DNA of 64,000 bases. It comes from Kappaphycus alvarezii (lineage: Eukaryota > Rhodophyta > Florideophyceae > Gigartinales > Solieriaceae). The first letter of the stretch is position 1; each line of letters starts with the position of its first letter. A program made the translations under genes and the position numbers. Where the stretch lies: positions 558,001 through 622,000 of the forward strand of contig NADL03000748.1 in assembly GCA_002205965.3 (NCBI GenBank). Direction: 5' to 3'. This document shows, in pieces, positions 20,858 through 33,808 of this stretch. The notes under the pieces are model-generated. The model was not told where the DNA came from. It saw nothing but the letters and a program-made list of their open reading frames with translations, and did no database searches.

Positions 20858-21158
20858 GCCCTAACTTTCAACACGTTTTTGTAATAAAAAGCATTCTTCT
20901 TTCAACTCATTTGCACACACCTCTGCAAACCCTTGTCGACTCAATACCAACTCCGTTGCAAAATTTTGGTAAGTCCGATCATCGGCAGTCTTTTTCATCC
21001 CTTGAAAATTTGTCGGAACAGAACCTAATACATCCTCACAGCCCTTCCGAATATCTTTACTTTTACCAACTCTTCCTTGCTAGTCCATTCTTTCGTGCGC
21101 TTACATTATCACCTCAATTACACATACTTTCCCAATTCGCTATCTTCTGCATTGTCCA

Positions 21159-24100
21159 ATGGGCTCTCATCAGCGGAGAGGCAACATGTTACCCACCAGT
21201 CCGTTTGGTCGGAGCAACTGCTATTCAGTTAACAAGAACTTTGCAATTCTTACAATGGACGGCCGCATTGTTCTCAAGAGTGTGGCAGAGGCAGCTCGTT
21301 TCCTTGAGGGGGTCATGTCGCTTCTTGATCATGATCCGATATGTGCTATAAAGGGGCTGTCAAGTGAAACTGGGATTGATGCTCTAAAATTCGTGTTCCA
21401 AATTCGAGATAAGGCATATTTCTGGACTTCTCATATCTCTCCGTTTCTTAGGGCGTTGAGTGCAGATGACTTCCGAGCCGGTGTTCGCGGAGCGTTAATA
21501 ACGGCGATATGCCGAAATATCATTAGAGTTCCGTCCTTTCTTGGAAATCTATCAATCTACATTGAAACAGGCACGATTGATTCAACTGTTGCATTGTCTA
21601 TTGTGGACCGTGTCGGAACGGCTGATCGATCTCTTCTTAGTAATCCAAAGTTTACGACTGTCATTAGGGTTCTTGCAAACAGGCTTCAGGGGCACACGCG
21701 GTCGTTCTTACTGGCGAAGTTTAGAGAGAGAGCCATTTCCGATGAGTCAGTCCTTAGCGAAAAGGAAGGCAGCAGTCAAAGAGGGACTGTTTTTGATAGA
21801 CACGACAACGACCACGACAGCATTGCTGACATACAACTGCTACCAACTTTAGAAGAGCTGGAATGCATGAGGCCAGCCTATTTACCTTTCGCCTCTGATG
21901 CTGCACCACACATGGTCTCATTATATGAGAGACATTTTAGATGGTTGCGTGAGGATTTCGTCCCCATCATACGAGAATGTGTATCTGCTCTTCGCAATGA
22001 ATCTAGGGGCGATAACTCGCGCCAAGTTAGAACTACGCTTCTTCAACAACTGGAAACTACGAGATTTGGGCCCGTTATACTCAAGCAGGTCTCATGCAAC
22101 GCGCCTCAAGACAACGGGCTCATTGTGTCATTTCCACATCCGCAATGTATAAACCTCGAAGGTGGGCAGCCTGAGGAGCTCTCTGATGAAATACAAATCC
22201 CAATAAGACGCAATAATTTTGATGATTATTGGAAGGAAAATCCCAATACACTGTGCAGAGGCTCGGTTGTTATTTTCTTAAAATCAAACAGCCAAGAACT
22301 CGTCCTACTTGGTGAGGTCGTAGAGGGTAATTTTCCGAAATCTGACAAGCAGATTAAACTGGCAAAGGAACTATCGGAAATTGTCGTGGGATTTGACCAT
22401 GCTCAAATTAGAAAAGCACTTTATATAATGGCTGAACAACCAGAGGGTCTTGTCATGATCCAAATACCTGTTTCTTTTTTTTCCTACAAACCGATTCTCC
22501 TTCAACTTCAGCGGATGGGCCAAATATTCCTCACACGGGAAATACTTCAAGGCATAGGTGGCATCACGTACGAAGACCATCCGGGCTCGGAATCAGGCTC
22601 TCTACTTGCAAAGTACCCTGACATTTACAAAGCTTACAAAGTATTGGAAAGGGCCAAGAAAGTCGGTGAGGGTATCAAACGATTATTTCCGTCGTCGAGA
22701 AAAACGTGCATACTGAGCAAACAGCAGATGAAGGCTGTAAAGACCTCTCTCTCGAAACCAATTGCGCTTATTCAGGGCCCTCCGGGAACTGGTAAATCCT
22801 TATGCGGGGCTGTTTTGGGGGCCATTATCTGCAGATTTACTCATCTACGGGTCTTGTGCATGTGTCTCTCTAATCGTGCTTTGGATCAATTCCTAGATGA
22901 CCTTATACAAGTTGGGGTTCCAGAAAAGGATATTGTTCGACTCGGATCTAGATGCACAGCTCATGCTGACTCTCCAGTGTGGAGAACTCGTTTTGACTTT
23001 GTTAAGAGTCAAATCAAAGGAATGAACATATTGGGGGAGACTACGTCTTCGACAAGAAGCTTCATCGCAAAAACGAGAAGGGAGCTAGCCAAAATAAAGA
23101 ATTCTATACAAAGGAAAGAACATCTTTTGAAGGGGTTGGGAATGATGGAACCTCGGGAAGTAATAGCATATATTGAACAAAATTACCCAGAGCACTCCGG
23201 TGCTTTCAGAAACGTTCCTAGTTCATATGGGCTCAAAGGCTATAGAGTAACAAGGGAAGAACTTTTTCAGAGGTGGCTCGCAGGATATGCTGTACAAGAT
23301 TACTTACCGGAGAGTATATCTTCCCATCGTCTGTGGTCCCTTTCCAGCTTGGAAAGGACGAAACTGACCAGGGTTTGGATCGACGAGGCGGTATCGGATC
23401 TTGCTGACACTATTGCTGAATATCAAACGATAAATGCTCAACTGAAAAGCCTGTCCAGATTGAAATGGATTGAAATACTGAAGCGTCATCAAATAATTGG
23501 TTGCACAACTACTGGGGCTTCGTTATACTCAGATCAGCTTAGCGGGGCAGGAGTTGACGTCGTCTTGATTGAAGAAGCTGCCGAAATACTGGAGAGCCAT
23601 GTCTTGGCGACTCTCGGGAATCGGATCAAGCATGTCATAATGATCGGAGATCATTTGCAACTTCGCCCTAAAGTTCGAAACTACGAACTTTCTGTCGAAA
23701 ACGAAACCACCAATTATGGTCTTGATATTTCTCTGTTCGAGAGACTTGTTCGAAGTCAAGCGGAGTTTGTGACACTCGAAGAACAACACAGGATGCATCC
23801 GTCTATCGCAGAATTCGTTCAAGAGCTCACGTACCCAACTCTAAGGACAGATCCACATCTAAGTCGACGCCCCTTGATTGGTGCACCATTCAGGGTCAAT
23901 TTCGTGAGCCACACTAGTCCAGAAGACGATGTGTCTATAGATGGGACAGAAGCGCCTTTCTCTTACACCAATGACCACGAAGTTGCATGGGTTTGCTCGA
24001 TATGTTTATATTTTCTTCAGCAACCAGAATACGATCCTGGAGATATAGTCGTTTTATCCCCTTATCTTGGACAAGTTAGGAAGCTGCAGCACGCCCTCCA

Positions 24101-25262
24101 GTATGTAATGGATTTCAAGGCGGAAATTAACGAACTTGACTCCGCAGACCTCCATGCAGCTGGTTTAATAGTTGATTCGAGTGGGGAAAGTACGCAAGAT
24201 GATGAATCACCAAAAATTCGAGTTTCTACTGTTGACAACTTCCAAGGGGAAGAAGGTAACATCATTATTGCCTCCCTAGTACGCAGCAACTCGAATTGTA
24301 ACATCGGATTTTTACGACAACCACAGCGGGCGAACGTATTGCTCTCGCGAGCAAGGGAAGCAATGATTTTTATCGGTAATTCCGAAACATTCTTGAACGC
24401 CGCGAAAGGTGGGGAATTGTGGCAGAGGATAATTGACCTGTTCCGCAGAGAAGGAAAAGTGGAATGCGGACTCATGGTCAAGTGCGTTGTGCATAACAGA
24501 GAGCAGCTGATCAGGTCCCCCACGGAAATAAAATCGAATGCGAGAGATGGCGATTGCACCCTTCCGTGTGCGAAAACTCTAGACAGCAGCCACCAATTCA
24601 GACACAGCTGTGATAGAGCAAATATTCCTCTGGGATGCCCTGAATGGAAGCAAAATGAAGAGGGAAGCAGAAAAGAAGAAAGAGAATATAATGACGGGAG
24701 CCGTTTTGAAGAGAAACATACAGCAATTGTTGATGCGAAGGTCTTTGGCTCAGGAGCAGGGCCATCGGATCCTGAAATTGTGCAACCTGGGACATCAAAT
24801 GCTTTGGAGTTCAAGCAATCAAATCCTGATGGGAACAAGCTGTCTTATCTCAGGCAAGAACCTAGACACAGTGAAGCTGATGGGAACTGGGCTGAGAAGA
24901 GAAAGCTTCCTACCCATCAGCAAGCTCATGATATGCCGATTCTTGAGGGATCACCTGAAAAAACATACTCCAACGTAGGGCAATCTCAGCAGGTCAATTG
25001 CAACTCGAGCATACCCACAAAAGGGATCGAGCGAGATCAAAAGTTTGTTTTAAAGAGTGAAGGACAATACAGCGATAGGGAGGAAGGCATTGTCCTTCCG
25101 AAACCATCTAAAGTTCCTTTCGGTTCAAAGTCGGGAAAACCAGGAGGCACATTTCTAGAAGAGAGGAACCATTCAAACAGTTCTGGGCCGTCTCTAGCTA
25201 CAAGTATTCCCTTTGAGGTGAACAAGCATGAAAACTCCTTTAGAGTATGTTCCACTCAATGA
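21159..25262 (+). CDS. UPF1/ZNFX1-like superfamily 1 helicase
   Basis: Single uninterrupted frame of 1367 residues. All SF1B helicase motifs are present and look active: Walker A 'GPPGTGKS' (540-547), motif II 'LIEEAAE' (EEAA at 805-808, the UPF1-group form of DEAA), motif III 'GDHLQLRP' (830-837), 'EEQHRMHP' (874-881), motif V 'STVDNFQGEEGN' (about 1023-1033) and motif VI 'QRANVLLSRAREA' (1056-1068). The ~500-residue N-terminal region with 'ARFLEGVMSLLDHDP' resembles the helical N-terminus of NFX1-type ZNFX1 helicases. The last ~290 residues are Ser/Lys/Glu-rich and disordered, and lack the Cys/His clusters of ZNFX1. The family acts on RNA, in decay, small-RNA silencing or antiviral sensing; the role here is inferred. 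The gene is intact although decayed transposons flank it. Confidence 0.9.
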   Translation: MGSHQRRGNMLPTSPFGRSNCYSVNKNFAILTMDGRIVLKSVAEAARFLEGVMSLLDHDPICAIKGLSSETGIDALKFVFQIRDKAYFWTSHISPFLRALSADDFRAGVRGALITAICRNIIRVPSFLGNLSIYIETGTIDSTVALSIVDRVGTADRSLLSNPKFTTVIRVLANRLQGHTRSFLLAKFRERAISDESVLSEKEGSSQRGTVFDRHDNDHDSIADIQLLPTLEELECMRPAYLPFASDAAPHMVSLYERHFRWLREDFVPIIRECVSALRNESRGDNSRQVRTTLLQQLETTRFGPVILKQVSCNAPQDNGLIVSFPHPQCINLEGGQPEELSDEIQIPIRRNNFDDYWKENPNTLCRGSVVIFLKSNSQELVLLGEVVEGNFPKSDKQIKLAKELSEIVVGFDHAQIRKALYIMAEQPEGLVMIQIPVSFFSYKPILLQLQRMGQIFLTREILQGIGGITYEDHPGSESGSLLAKYPDIYKAYKVLERAKKVGEGIKRLFPSSRKTCILSKQQMKAVKTSLSKPIALIQGPPGTGKSLCGAVLGAIICRFTHLRVLCMCLSNRALDQFLDDLIQVGVPEKDIVRLGSRCTAHADSPVWRTRFDFVKSQIKGMNILGETTSSTRSFIAKTRRELAKIKNSIQRKEHLLKGLGMMEPREVIAYIEQNYPEHSGAFRNVPSSYGLKGYRVTREELFQRWLAGYAVQDYLPESISSHRLWSLSSLERTKLTRVWIDEAVSDLADTIAEYQTINAQLKSLSRLKWIEILKRHQIIGCTTTGASLYSDQLSGAGVDVVLIEEAAEILESHVLATLGNRIKHVIMIGDHLQLRPKVRNYELSVENETTNYGLDISLFERLVRSQAEFVTLEEQHRMHPSIAEFVQELTYPTLRTDPHLSRRPLIGAPFRVNFVSHTSPEDDVSIDGTEAPFSYTNDHEVAWVCSICLYFLQQPEYDPGDIVVLSPYLGQVRKLQHALQYVMDFKAEINELDSADLHAAGLIVDSSGESTQDDESPKIRVSTVDNFQGEEGNIIIASLVRSNSNCNIGFLRQPQRANVLLSRAREAMIFIGNSETFLNAAKGGELWQRIIDLFRREGKVECGLMVKCVVHNREQLIRSPTEIKSNARDGDCTLPCAKTLDSSHQFRHSCDRANIPLGCPEWKQNEEGSRKEEREYNDGSRFEEKHTAIVDAKVFGSGAGPSDPEIVQPGTSNALEFKQSNPDGNKLSYLRQEPRHSEADGNWAEKRKLPTHQQAHDMPILEGSPEKTYSNVGQSQQVNCNSSIPTKGIERDQKFVLKSEGQYSDREEGIVLPKPSKVPFGSKSGKPGGTFLEERNHSNSSGPSLATSIPFEVNKHENSFRVCSTQ

Positions 25263-27540
25263 TCAATAGTTTATACTGCTCTATTATCAAAAAAACTTCT
25301 GACTGATGAACGGAGGAGGAAAGTTGAGAGAAAGGGAGCCCTGACCTGAATTTCTGCTATGAACTTGACTAAGTCCAACGGGATTTGGAATCTAGCGATA
25401 AAGGGCTTTTTTGTGGAAATCTTAAGAGACTGAGTAACATATTACGAAAGGAAACTCAAAATGGATTTTCACCGATTGATCTCTTTTCTAGGCTGGCACC
25501 TATTTATCTTTGCTACTTTGCAATATCCCAGCAAGCACATCTATTAACGTAAATGAGCTCCCGTGTTTCTCTTACGTCTTCGATAAGGATAAATCGGCAA
25601 GAATGAGACCTTAGAACAAATTATCCAAAGACGGATGTATTGCAAGCGAAAAAGTGCTAACATGAGAAAAAGCAGGGGATTAAGGGGCGAAAAATAAGTG
25701 TATAAGGGTAAGGGGTCTACCACCTATGCTCAGTATCTAACTTCAACGCTTGGCTACCTTGGTCAGAAGTTGACTTTCAGCTTCTTAACCATTTGGGTCT
25801 GCACTGTTATTTGTATCCCAGCTTACTTGAGCTCTCCCAGAGGGGGAGGCTTACTCTCATAATACAGAATTTTCAGCTAATCCTAGAGTCTCGAAAACAC
25901 ATAATAAATACCATAATTTCATCCAATGGAATTGAACAGACGATAATGACTACAAGGAAGAAATTTCTCCAAGGTAAATGTCTAGTTACAAACCCAATAG
26001 CCCCACAGATTTAGCCAAGGATGGAATCGATGTAGATAATTTATAGTTTTCGTTATCAAATCTTGTATTTACCAGAACTTTGGCGTTCTCTGACATCAAT
26101 TACTGCCAGCGTATCAAATTTTTAAAAAACCCATGAATTGTCACACAACCAAATTAAAAATATCTTGCAAATTCAGATACTGAAAGATAGTTCCTTATCC
26201 TCATATTTCCTTCTGTTTATACATGTTCAATCTGCATCAGTAGTGATTAGAATTTGGGCCATTCACGGGCACTCATATCAAAGGTGACGCTTCGAGTTCG
26301 AGGCCTTTGAAGAAGTATGTGTAGGTGGAAGCATCAAAGCAAAATATCACTGGATAGAGTGGTATCAATTGACCGAAATGCGTCCTGAATCTAATTTTTA
26401 GCATAGAGATCGGGAGGATGGAGACTTAAACAGATAAAGAATTATTCTGTCTACCCTCCTGCTGCAATAATTTTGAGATAGGAGGCATTACATGTTTTTA
26501 CAGTAAAGCTCCCAAATATTTCTCCTTCAATAACATCATCTGAAATAATAAATGGGAAAGAGACTACTCTACTTTCTGTGGCCAACTAGACCCGTTAACT
26601 CTTTTTTTAACGTGAATGGTGCAAAAGATAAGAGTACTATGAATTTTCAATCAAACCACGTCGCAATATCTTCAATTCAAGTAATGGATCGTTTAGACCA
26701 ACTAGGAAGTAGCTGGTAGCCAATTCAACAAGCCGGCCACGTTGGAGGTGTTCATCAACACGGCTACACACTTTAGCTTTCATATTTTGAAAAAATTGGT
26801 CAAGTGTGAACTCAGCTCAGGAACTACGTTGCTACCTGTTGGTGCTTTAATCCAGTACGTATTTGTTTATGTGAAGCCGAATTTATATAGCATACGTTCT
26901 TTATGAGTACTTCGATTGCACTATGCGAGGTCCATATAGGTTTGAAAAGCACTTTTAAGATATTGAATAAGTACAACTAGTGCCGAAAGACTTTTCAGGA
27001 GCATTCCTATGGTCGCTGAATGGCTTCATCACATTTGATCCGGGTGGAAATAGCTCTCTTATCTGCTCTGAGTGAGTTCATGGAAATTTACAATTGCAGT
27101 AAATGTGAAGATCGCGGCTTGACTCGAGACGAGTCGGGCAGTGCACACCGCCGGCCGCCCTTTATTATGCTAGCGGAATTCCAACGGGTGGACACTGTGC
27201 GCTGAGTCAACAAATGGCTGTCACTGCGTCATTCAGTAAAGACTCATGCAGTATTTTTAAGAATTAGATATTGGGGCTTTAAGGGCATAACAGGGAACTG
27301 ATATGGAATCACTGCAACTTTATTTGACAGGAAAAGCCGGAAGCCACAATTATATCTCTTTCTCAGGAAACTAAGGCTATTAATCGTTCCAACAAAGCTA
27401 TTAGAGACCCTTATCCACAGTTTCCCTAGATCGCCCAGCGTTAGGCCATCCGAAGCATCAAGTCACGTCTACCTAAGGGTCTTACTGCTCGTGCCATCAG
27501 ATATCTTGGACCTGTCACTCAGCAAATGAAAGACTACCGA
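25263..27540. other. AT-rich intergenic desert
   Basis: 2.3 kb with only short unsupported frames. No repeats with clear ends and no RNA genes recognised. Confidence 0.4.
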
Positions 27541-28460
27541 ACTACGTCTGCCGAATAAAGAAGGAAGCCGTACGCCGAGCCTTCATGGAGGATGAAGATA
27601 GAGAGGACGAAAACAGGACACTTGGAGACTTGGAGAAAACGGTTGAGGGACTAGCTTTGGTTGCAAATCGACTGCTACGCCCCTCAGTTCTGAATAGGAC
27701 CCAAATGCGGGAATTACTGACAATGGATAGTACTATTTGGACGGAATTCTGCAGACAAGTAAGGACCAAATAATATGCTTCGCACTCGAGAGCAAGCAGC
27801 AGATTTGAAGTGAATTGCTGGAGAAAAGCAGTTAGAGACATTCACATTGACAGAGCTGGCCGGCAGATCTGGACGGTTATATGAAAGGCTAACGAGACAC
27901 GCCAGAGGGACTTAAGTCGGATGGAGGACTACTTCTGGAATCAGAGAAAACATGGGAGGGAAGTTTACTAAACAAGCCAGTTGGTTTAAACACGTACGTT
28001 CAATTCAAATGTTCTTCGTGGTCGTCCGACATTTTTTTCGGTATGAAATATTTGGATTCATCCTCTTGCAGGAAGTGATGTACTTGACCACATCAATTAC
28101 CTGTGTGTTGAATTTTGTTACATTTATCCTTGGAAAGATGGTTACAGGTATTTTGAACGACGTTTTAATTGTAAGTATATCAGAAGAAGAAGTCAGTTTG
28201 CAACCATAGTCGCTTGTGGTGTGAAGTTTGAGAGTGATTGCGTGAGCTGGTTCCCACGATTGAGAAGCTGGTGCGGCGAGCTCATCTGGGGGCTCATGAT
28301 GGTGCCGACGTGTGGCTTACTTTGGTGGGTAGTCAGTATTTTTTATGTTGTTTGGCTACGAGAAAGTCCCCTACCGTTTGTGGCTGTCTGTAGCTTTATT
28401 TTTTTCAAGGTTTTGGGTACGTTAGCCGAGCTGTCGCATACAAAAAGGGCTTTGTGAGTT
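27541..28460 (+). pseudogene. Possible decayed coding region, unidentified
   Basis: A plus-strand stretch around 27555-27773 reads as a charged helical segment ('KKEAVRRAFMEDEDREDE', 'LGDLEKTVEGLALVANRLL'). After several stops it is followed by two hydrophobic frames (27952-28209 and 28221-28457) with membrane-like segments. They may be pieces of one dead gene or element, but nothing ties them to a family. Confidence 0.2.
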
Positions 28461-31400
28461 GTGAAAAATTAAAGTAGCAGGCATCTGACACACTTCGATT
28501 TGTTGAAAAGTCAGTGATCATCGACCCTGTTTCGCAACGGGGAGGACTCGAAACTATAAACGACGCGCACCAGAGTTTACAGATGGCCGAAATCCGAAAG
28601 AATCTACAAAGGACCTTGGGCAGGGTTCGGCTGGGACTGGAAGCCAACCCGAATCAAAGTCATTCGTTAATATCCTGACGGTGAGGTCGGAGCAGACTGT
28701 TGCTCGTTGGCAGTCTGGACGAAACACTATATACTTAACTGCATATAAATAGAATGCTGAATTGACTACGCTTTAACTATCAAGATCACCGCATGAACGG
28801 GCTTTGCAAGGAGAACTAGGTTATAATCCAAAAGGGAACCCTCCAAATGGTGGTAGGAGACGTTCGAGTTTCCGCTGGGGTGTTGTAGAGATATACCCAT
28901 CTGTCAGATGGCGGGCCGAATGACGGGAGTGAGACTCATAAGTTCTCAATGGGGGACGCCGTCTATTCAAAAAAGGTAGAAGCGGATATAAAGGGGGGAG
29001 AGATGTTTGAAGTTACAAGAGGATAGTAAGATTGGAATAAAGAGCATGAACAGAAATCAGCTTACACTAGGGGGTAGAGGGGCTGCACTCTTGTGACGAC
29101 AAACGTGCATCTACCACAGCATAAGAAAGTAAATCTGGAGCCGACCACGACTATGCTACTTCCACGGACATAGGTCTTGGTAGCGTGGAAAAAATATAGA
29201 AGAAAAAAATCGCGATAGTAACGCAAAAATTTAAGTTGTTTGACAACATAGAATTGGTGCAGATCAATGTCTAGGAATGGAAAAATTAGCGCTTGTTGAT
29301 GCAGAATAATACAATTGGGCTCTCATTTTTTCCCTCATGAAAACTAGGGCTTCTATCTCACACCGGTGGAGTATCATTATAGTTTCATAACTGAAGAGAG
29401 ATAGTTACCATTGCTTGTGTGTGCTCTGAAACATATTTACCAAACGATATTGTCAACCCATCCAGGGGATTGCGACAGAGAGTATATACCGAGCTACGGT
29501 AATTTACTGACTACATCGACCAGTCTTCTTTGGACAGATTGCTAACCGAAGCATCCAGAGCAGGTGGAGTTGATAATATGGCACTAAAAAGTCGAGAAAA
29601 GGTTAAAAATGGAACTCGCTGTGGCATTCACTGAAGAAAAGCCTTCTACATACGAAAATTTTCAGAGATCAGAATTAGCCCAAAGCACTGCAGCCCACTC
29701 GTTCGGAAATTCATCTCATTGGGAAAGACAATTGCTAATTCTTAAGAAGGCGTGCATCTATTGCGAGAAACGCGAAGAAGGGTAGGAATAAATAGGGGTT
29801 TTGACGTTTATCGTGTAATGAAAGAAGGTACGAACCTAAAGTAGCGGATTTTTTGTATCGTCTAGTTGGTTATTCCTGACGTCTCAGAATGCGCACCGCC
29901 GATTTACTCCTATCAATCACATTAGAAAAAAGCGAATACATTGCGTTATAGCTTCCAGAAGCAAGTATGCGAATCGTCAAAGTATGTACTAGCGCTCCAC
30001 GATCGTAACCCCCATTCACGACGTACAATGGGGTTCCGGGCATTTTGGAGCTAAAAAAGAAAGGAAAAGGATAATTTGGAACGCCAGCAGGCCGTCTACT
30101 GGCACGAATGGAAGTTAGGGGGAAATGGGAGAATTGGTGTGGCCTGTCGCAGCCACTTCGAATACCGACATTCCGAACAGCTACGGCCATGTGTGGGCCC
30201 CAATCCAAGAGATTGGGGATACTATTCCGAAAATGGATTGAGGAGCTCGTGTAGCAGGTACCGAACTGTACAGCGAAATATAATATTTACGCAAGTGATT
30301 CAGGAAATCAGCAGTGCGAGGCTTGAGTCTGGAAACTGTTTTATTAATTTGAGGAGGCCATCGCGAGGACTGTCGACTGGAAATGGGTGGAGTAACCTTT
30401 TCTAATTCCTGGCGGCGCTTCAGTATGTTTATTAATACTGTCATTGAGCACTCAGGTTTAGAGGATGTATACAAACTCCATAGATACAGAAAGAACCACT
30501 GTAGGAACGAATAGGTTGCATTTTAGGTGTTCTATGTTCTAAGGGAATAAATGCGGAATATTATGTTACTCCAAGAGCCCAGATAAGACAAGATCGTACA
30601 GATAATCGTTTAACCGGATGACCAGGCTGCACTTCTCATGGGAGAAAAAGAGAAGGAGGGCGCCAAGAATGGTGTACAGGAGGATTTGGAAGAACGGGTG
30701 AGCGTAGAAGTCATTGAAAAAGACAGTGCTGAAAAACCTTTTGATACTAGTTTTCTAGAGCTCAGGGCCACGTTCGATGTGAAATGCATGAAGATTATAA
30801 CATGTATACTGATATGCATTACTAATTTCGGATACAGTATCTGAATTCGAGAGATATTTTTAAATTATGGGTGAGGGTTGCAAATTTATGGGTTGATTTT
30901 TATTTTATGACACGATGGCATTAGTAGATGTCAGTAAACGCCAAGTTTCTGGGTAGTACCAAGATAGACTCTGAAAATCTATACATTGGCCACATCATTT
31001 CCCACCCCTGGACGATGTGTTGCGGGCATTTGGACGGCACCTAGATATTTTCCGTGAAGAAATATTTTATACTAGTCTCTTTCGTTCATACGATTCCTTT
31101 TGATGCATTTTATATTGCTCAGTATGTTTATTTGAGACTTCATGGATAGGCGAAAAGTCTATATAAGTTGAGTAAACTGCTTCCGCTTGAGGAAGTCAAG
31201 CAAGTGGGAACCAACTTCAAGCCAGCCCCAAATAGTTAGGAAGTTGGCAGTCAACTTCAGGCCCAAGAGCCGTTTCTTTTACGCTTCTCACAGAGCGTAG
31301 GTGGTAGAATATGCCCCTTCTGTACTCGCTTGTAGCCCTCTGAAATGTCTTCCTTACCCACCTCTTTCTGTTCACTCAACTATACCACGGTAGCACTTTT

Positions 31401-31670
31401 GTAGCATGCAAAACTTCCTTCTTGAGGTATTTGGTTCTGAGTATCTCTTCTCCCGACGAATTATCCCCAATACATACCGTGCAGGACCGTACTGTAAGTA
31501 CCGGAATATTCATTCAGCTATGAAATTAAGAAAGTTGCGCCTATCCCTATCTGAAGACATGGAATGCTTTTTCCGGTTGCAAAAGTTTATGGCGTGGTTT
31601 ATGGAAGATGATGCCTGTACCTGTAATTCAGCCTACGTATGTATCAGAGTAGAGACCAGCACAAACAAAA
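28461..31670. other. AT-rich desert, no gene recognised
   Basis: 3.2 kb of AT-rich sequence with stops in all frames. Probably old transposon debris, but I cannot assign it. Confidence 0.4.
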
Positions 31671-31679
31671 GAATGATGC

Positions 31680-32110
31680 CCTTCTCCGGAGAGTTGGGGC
31701 AGGACGCGGATCGTATATTGAATTATACATAATGAAATCACATACCATCGCTCTTGCGAGACTCTGTTTATTGACATTCGGGGATCTAAATGTCGTGCCC
31801 CAATGCACGCGGATCATAAGAGGTAATAGAGCGTGGATTAGGGGTGGTCGCGGAGAACACGCTGTGAGGTGACGTATGGCCAAGCGCAACTAGAAGAACT
31901 TTGGAGATGGAGCATATCCATATTTATCTCCTAAAGATCTTGATAGTAGAGGTGCTCACTGCAAGAATTGGAAGAAATAGGATTGATCATATACTGTGTA
32001 ACCCATCCAGAGTGGTGCTAAGAAGTGAAAACGACTGTGTATGTCGTGCCGTGAATACAGACCACTCATTGTCAGCTCCAATCTTGGTTGCTTTACGATG
32101 CGTAGTAGAA
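31680..32110 (+). mobile_element. LINE apurinic-type endonuclease fragment
   Basis: One frame at 31770-31800 reads 'LTFGDLNVVPQ', like the GDFN motif of the exonuclease-endonuclease-phosphatase fold. After a frame change, 31955-32095 reads 'RNRIDHILCNPSRVV' and then 'VNTDHSLSAPILV', matching the terminal IDHI...SDH motifs. Spacing and order fit the N-terminal endonuclease domain of an APE-type non-LTR retrotransposon. No reverse transcriptase is seen nearby, so this is an isolated relic. Confidence 0.6.
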
Positions 32111-33808
32111 GTTCAGGAGTCTAAAACAGAGGCATGGATAGAGTGTATACCTGGTGAAAAGAAAAATTTGGATAGTGGAAAGAAAGGGAGAAGACGTCAC
32201 TCTCGACCACTCTCGACCAGCTCAACGATGAAATTAGAGTATTACCTCACTTTTTCGCGTACGTTGTTCGTTAAAAAAAGAGAAATGGGATTGTTATGAA
32301 CATAGGGTAGTACGCGGAGCAGTGGAAAGCATCTGTCAGAGGTTTTTTCTGTATCTAAGCACGGTCGTGAGCCAAAAATTTGCGTTGGTAAAAAATGGGG
32401 AAATTCCTGCAAGGGTTTTTAAACGGCCTGCGAAAGATGAGCTTGTCTATACAGAAACACACACTCCCAATTCTCCAACAATATTTACTGACCATCAAAT
32501 GACGACTTGATTTGGAAGGAAATGGACTCCACAGGCCATGTTGAGCCCTTTTGCTTACGCAATGGCAAGGAGTGTTACGATGAAATGATCTCATCCTCAA
32601 ATATTCCAAATTTGGAGGAGCTCAGATACCAGAATGTGAGACACTCAGGGAAAACATAAAGGTCGGGACGGTAACCGATTTCAGGGAGGCATAATTGGTC
32701 AAAAGCTTACGAGGATCATAAAACCAGGCAAGACCGATCAGTCTGGTGAGAAGGGGACATTTAAATGCTTTTTACTTGATTCAGACCCAATTCACTCTCG
32801 CAGCAGGCATAATCCGAGAAGTGGTACGAGTTGATCAATTTGGTGAGCAAATCTTCAATATTCCACTTTCACGAAACCCCGACAAAAAGAAAGAGCAAAC
32901 GGATGAACAATGTTCGAGATTACTTGGCGTTTAACTACATGAAGTAAGGCTGGAAGAGTTGGCGTCTGGTGCACATTGTGTTTGGATCGGTGGGGTGCGT
33001 GTGCAAATACTCGTAAAGGGTAGAGATGGTCTCACGATGCATGGGGTTATAGAACTGTGATGCACAACTGCTATAAATGTATGGATGCAAGGTAAGGATG
33101 GAAGAGACAGATCAAGACATTAGGAAACGCCAAAGATGGAAGTTGGAGAAAAGGCCGGAACCTTTAGCTGTCTGTCTTCGGTGTCAGGAGGACAACGGGA
33201 TCCGGTGCTGCACAGCTGAGGAGTAGAGGTGAAATGGTTCAGCCCAGTTTCAGTCTTCGCCACAATCTGGCTGTGCTCGTACTCTATAGTACAGTAAATC
33301 CCCGTTTGATTTTGCTTTACAGTAGCGATTGGGTGGGCTTACACCAATAATACCACCCTCAGTGAGCATTCCATTCAATCGAGTCGCTCATTTTGCAGGA
33401 AATATGCATTAACAGGTCTCCGCTTACAGTTGGGAGCTAACGGGGTGGTCAATGTCAGGAGCTTGCAATGGTGCGCGAGCAATTAGCGCCATAGCAACAG
33501 CGGGCGGATCGGATGACGGCGCTGAGGCGCTGGTAGGTGCGACGACGAATATTCTCCGTGGAGGTGTGATGGCGGCGAGCGATGGCCGGAACACACTGGT
33601 TAAGAAAAAGGATCATGCATTGGAAGGAGTGGGTAAAATCCGGCATTACAGGTATGATTGGATTATTTCCATACGCGCATGGCGCCTTTGAACATGATCG
33701 AAATGGGGGAATACGTACAGGGCGGGGGTGTTCATTTACTGTAACAAATAAGCTGGCTGATACTGTTCGGGATTATTGAAGGTAACCGTACCACCTGAAG
33801 ACTACGCG
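32111..33808. other. Intergenic; 5' flank of the TMEM62-like gene
   Basis: From about 33200 the base composition changes towards the GC-rich island. A TATAGTACAGTA motif occurs at 33286-33296. No gene with family support. Confidence 0.35.

Noticed and set aside
24062..24838. 258-codon minus-strand frame within the helicase gene
   Set aside because: Antisense shadow of a motif-supported frame.
29870..30474. Overlapping 97-112-codon frames on both strands
   Set aside because: No conserved motif and both strands equally open; looks like chance in decayed DNA.
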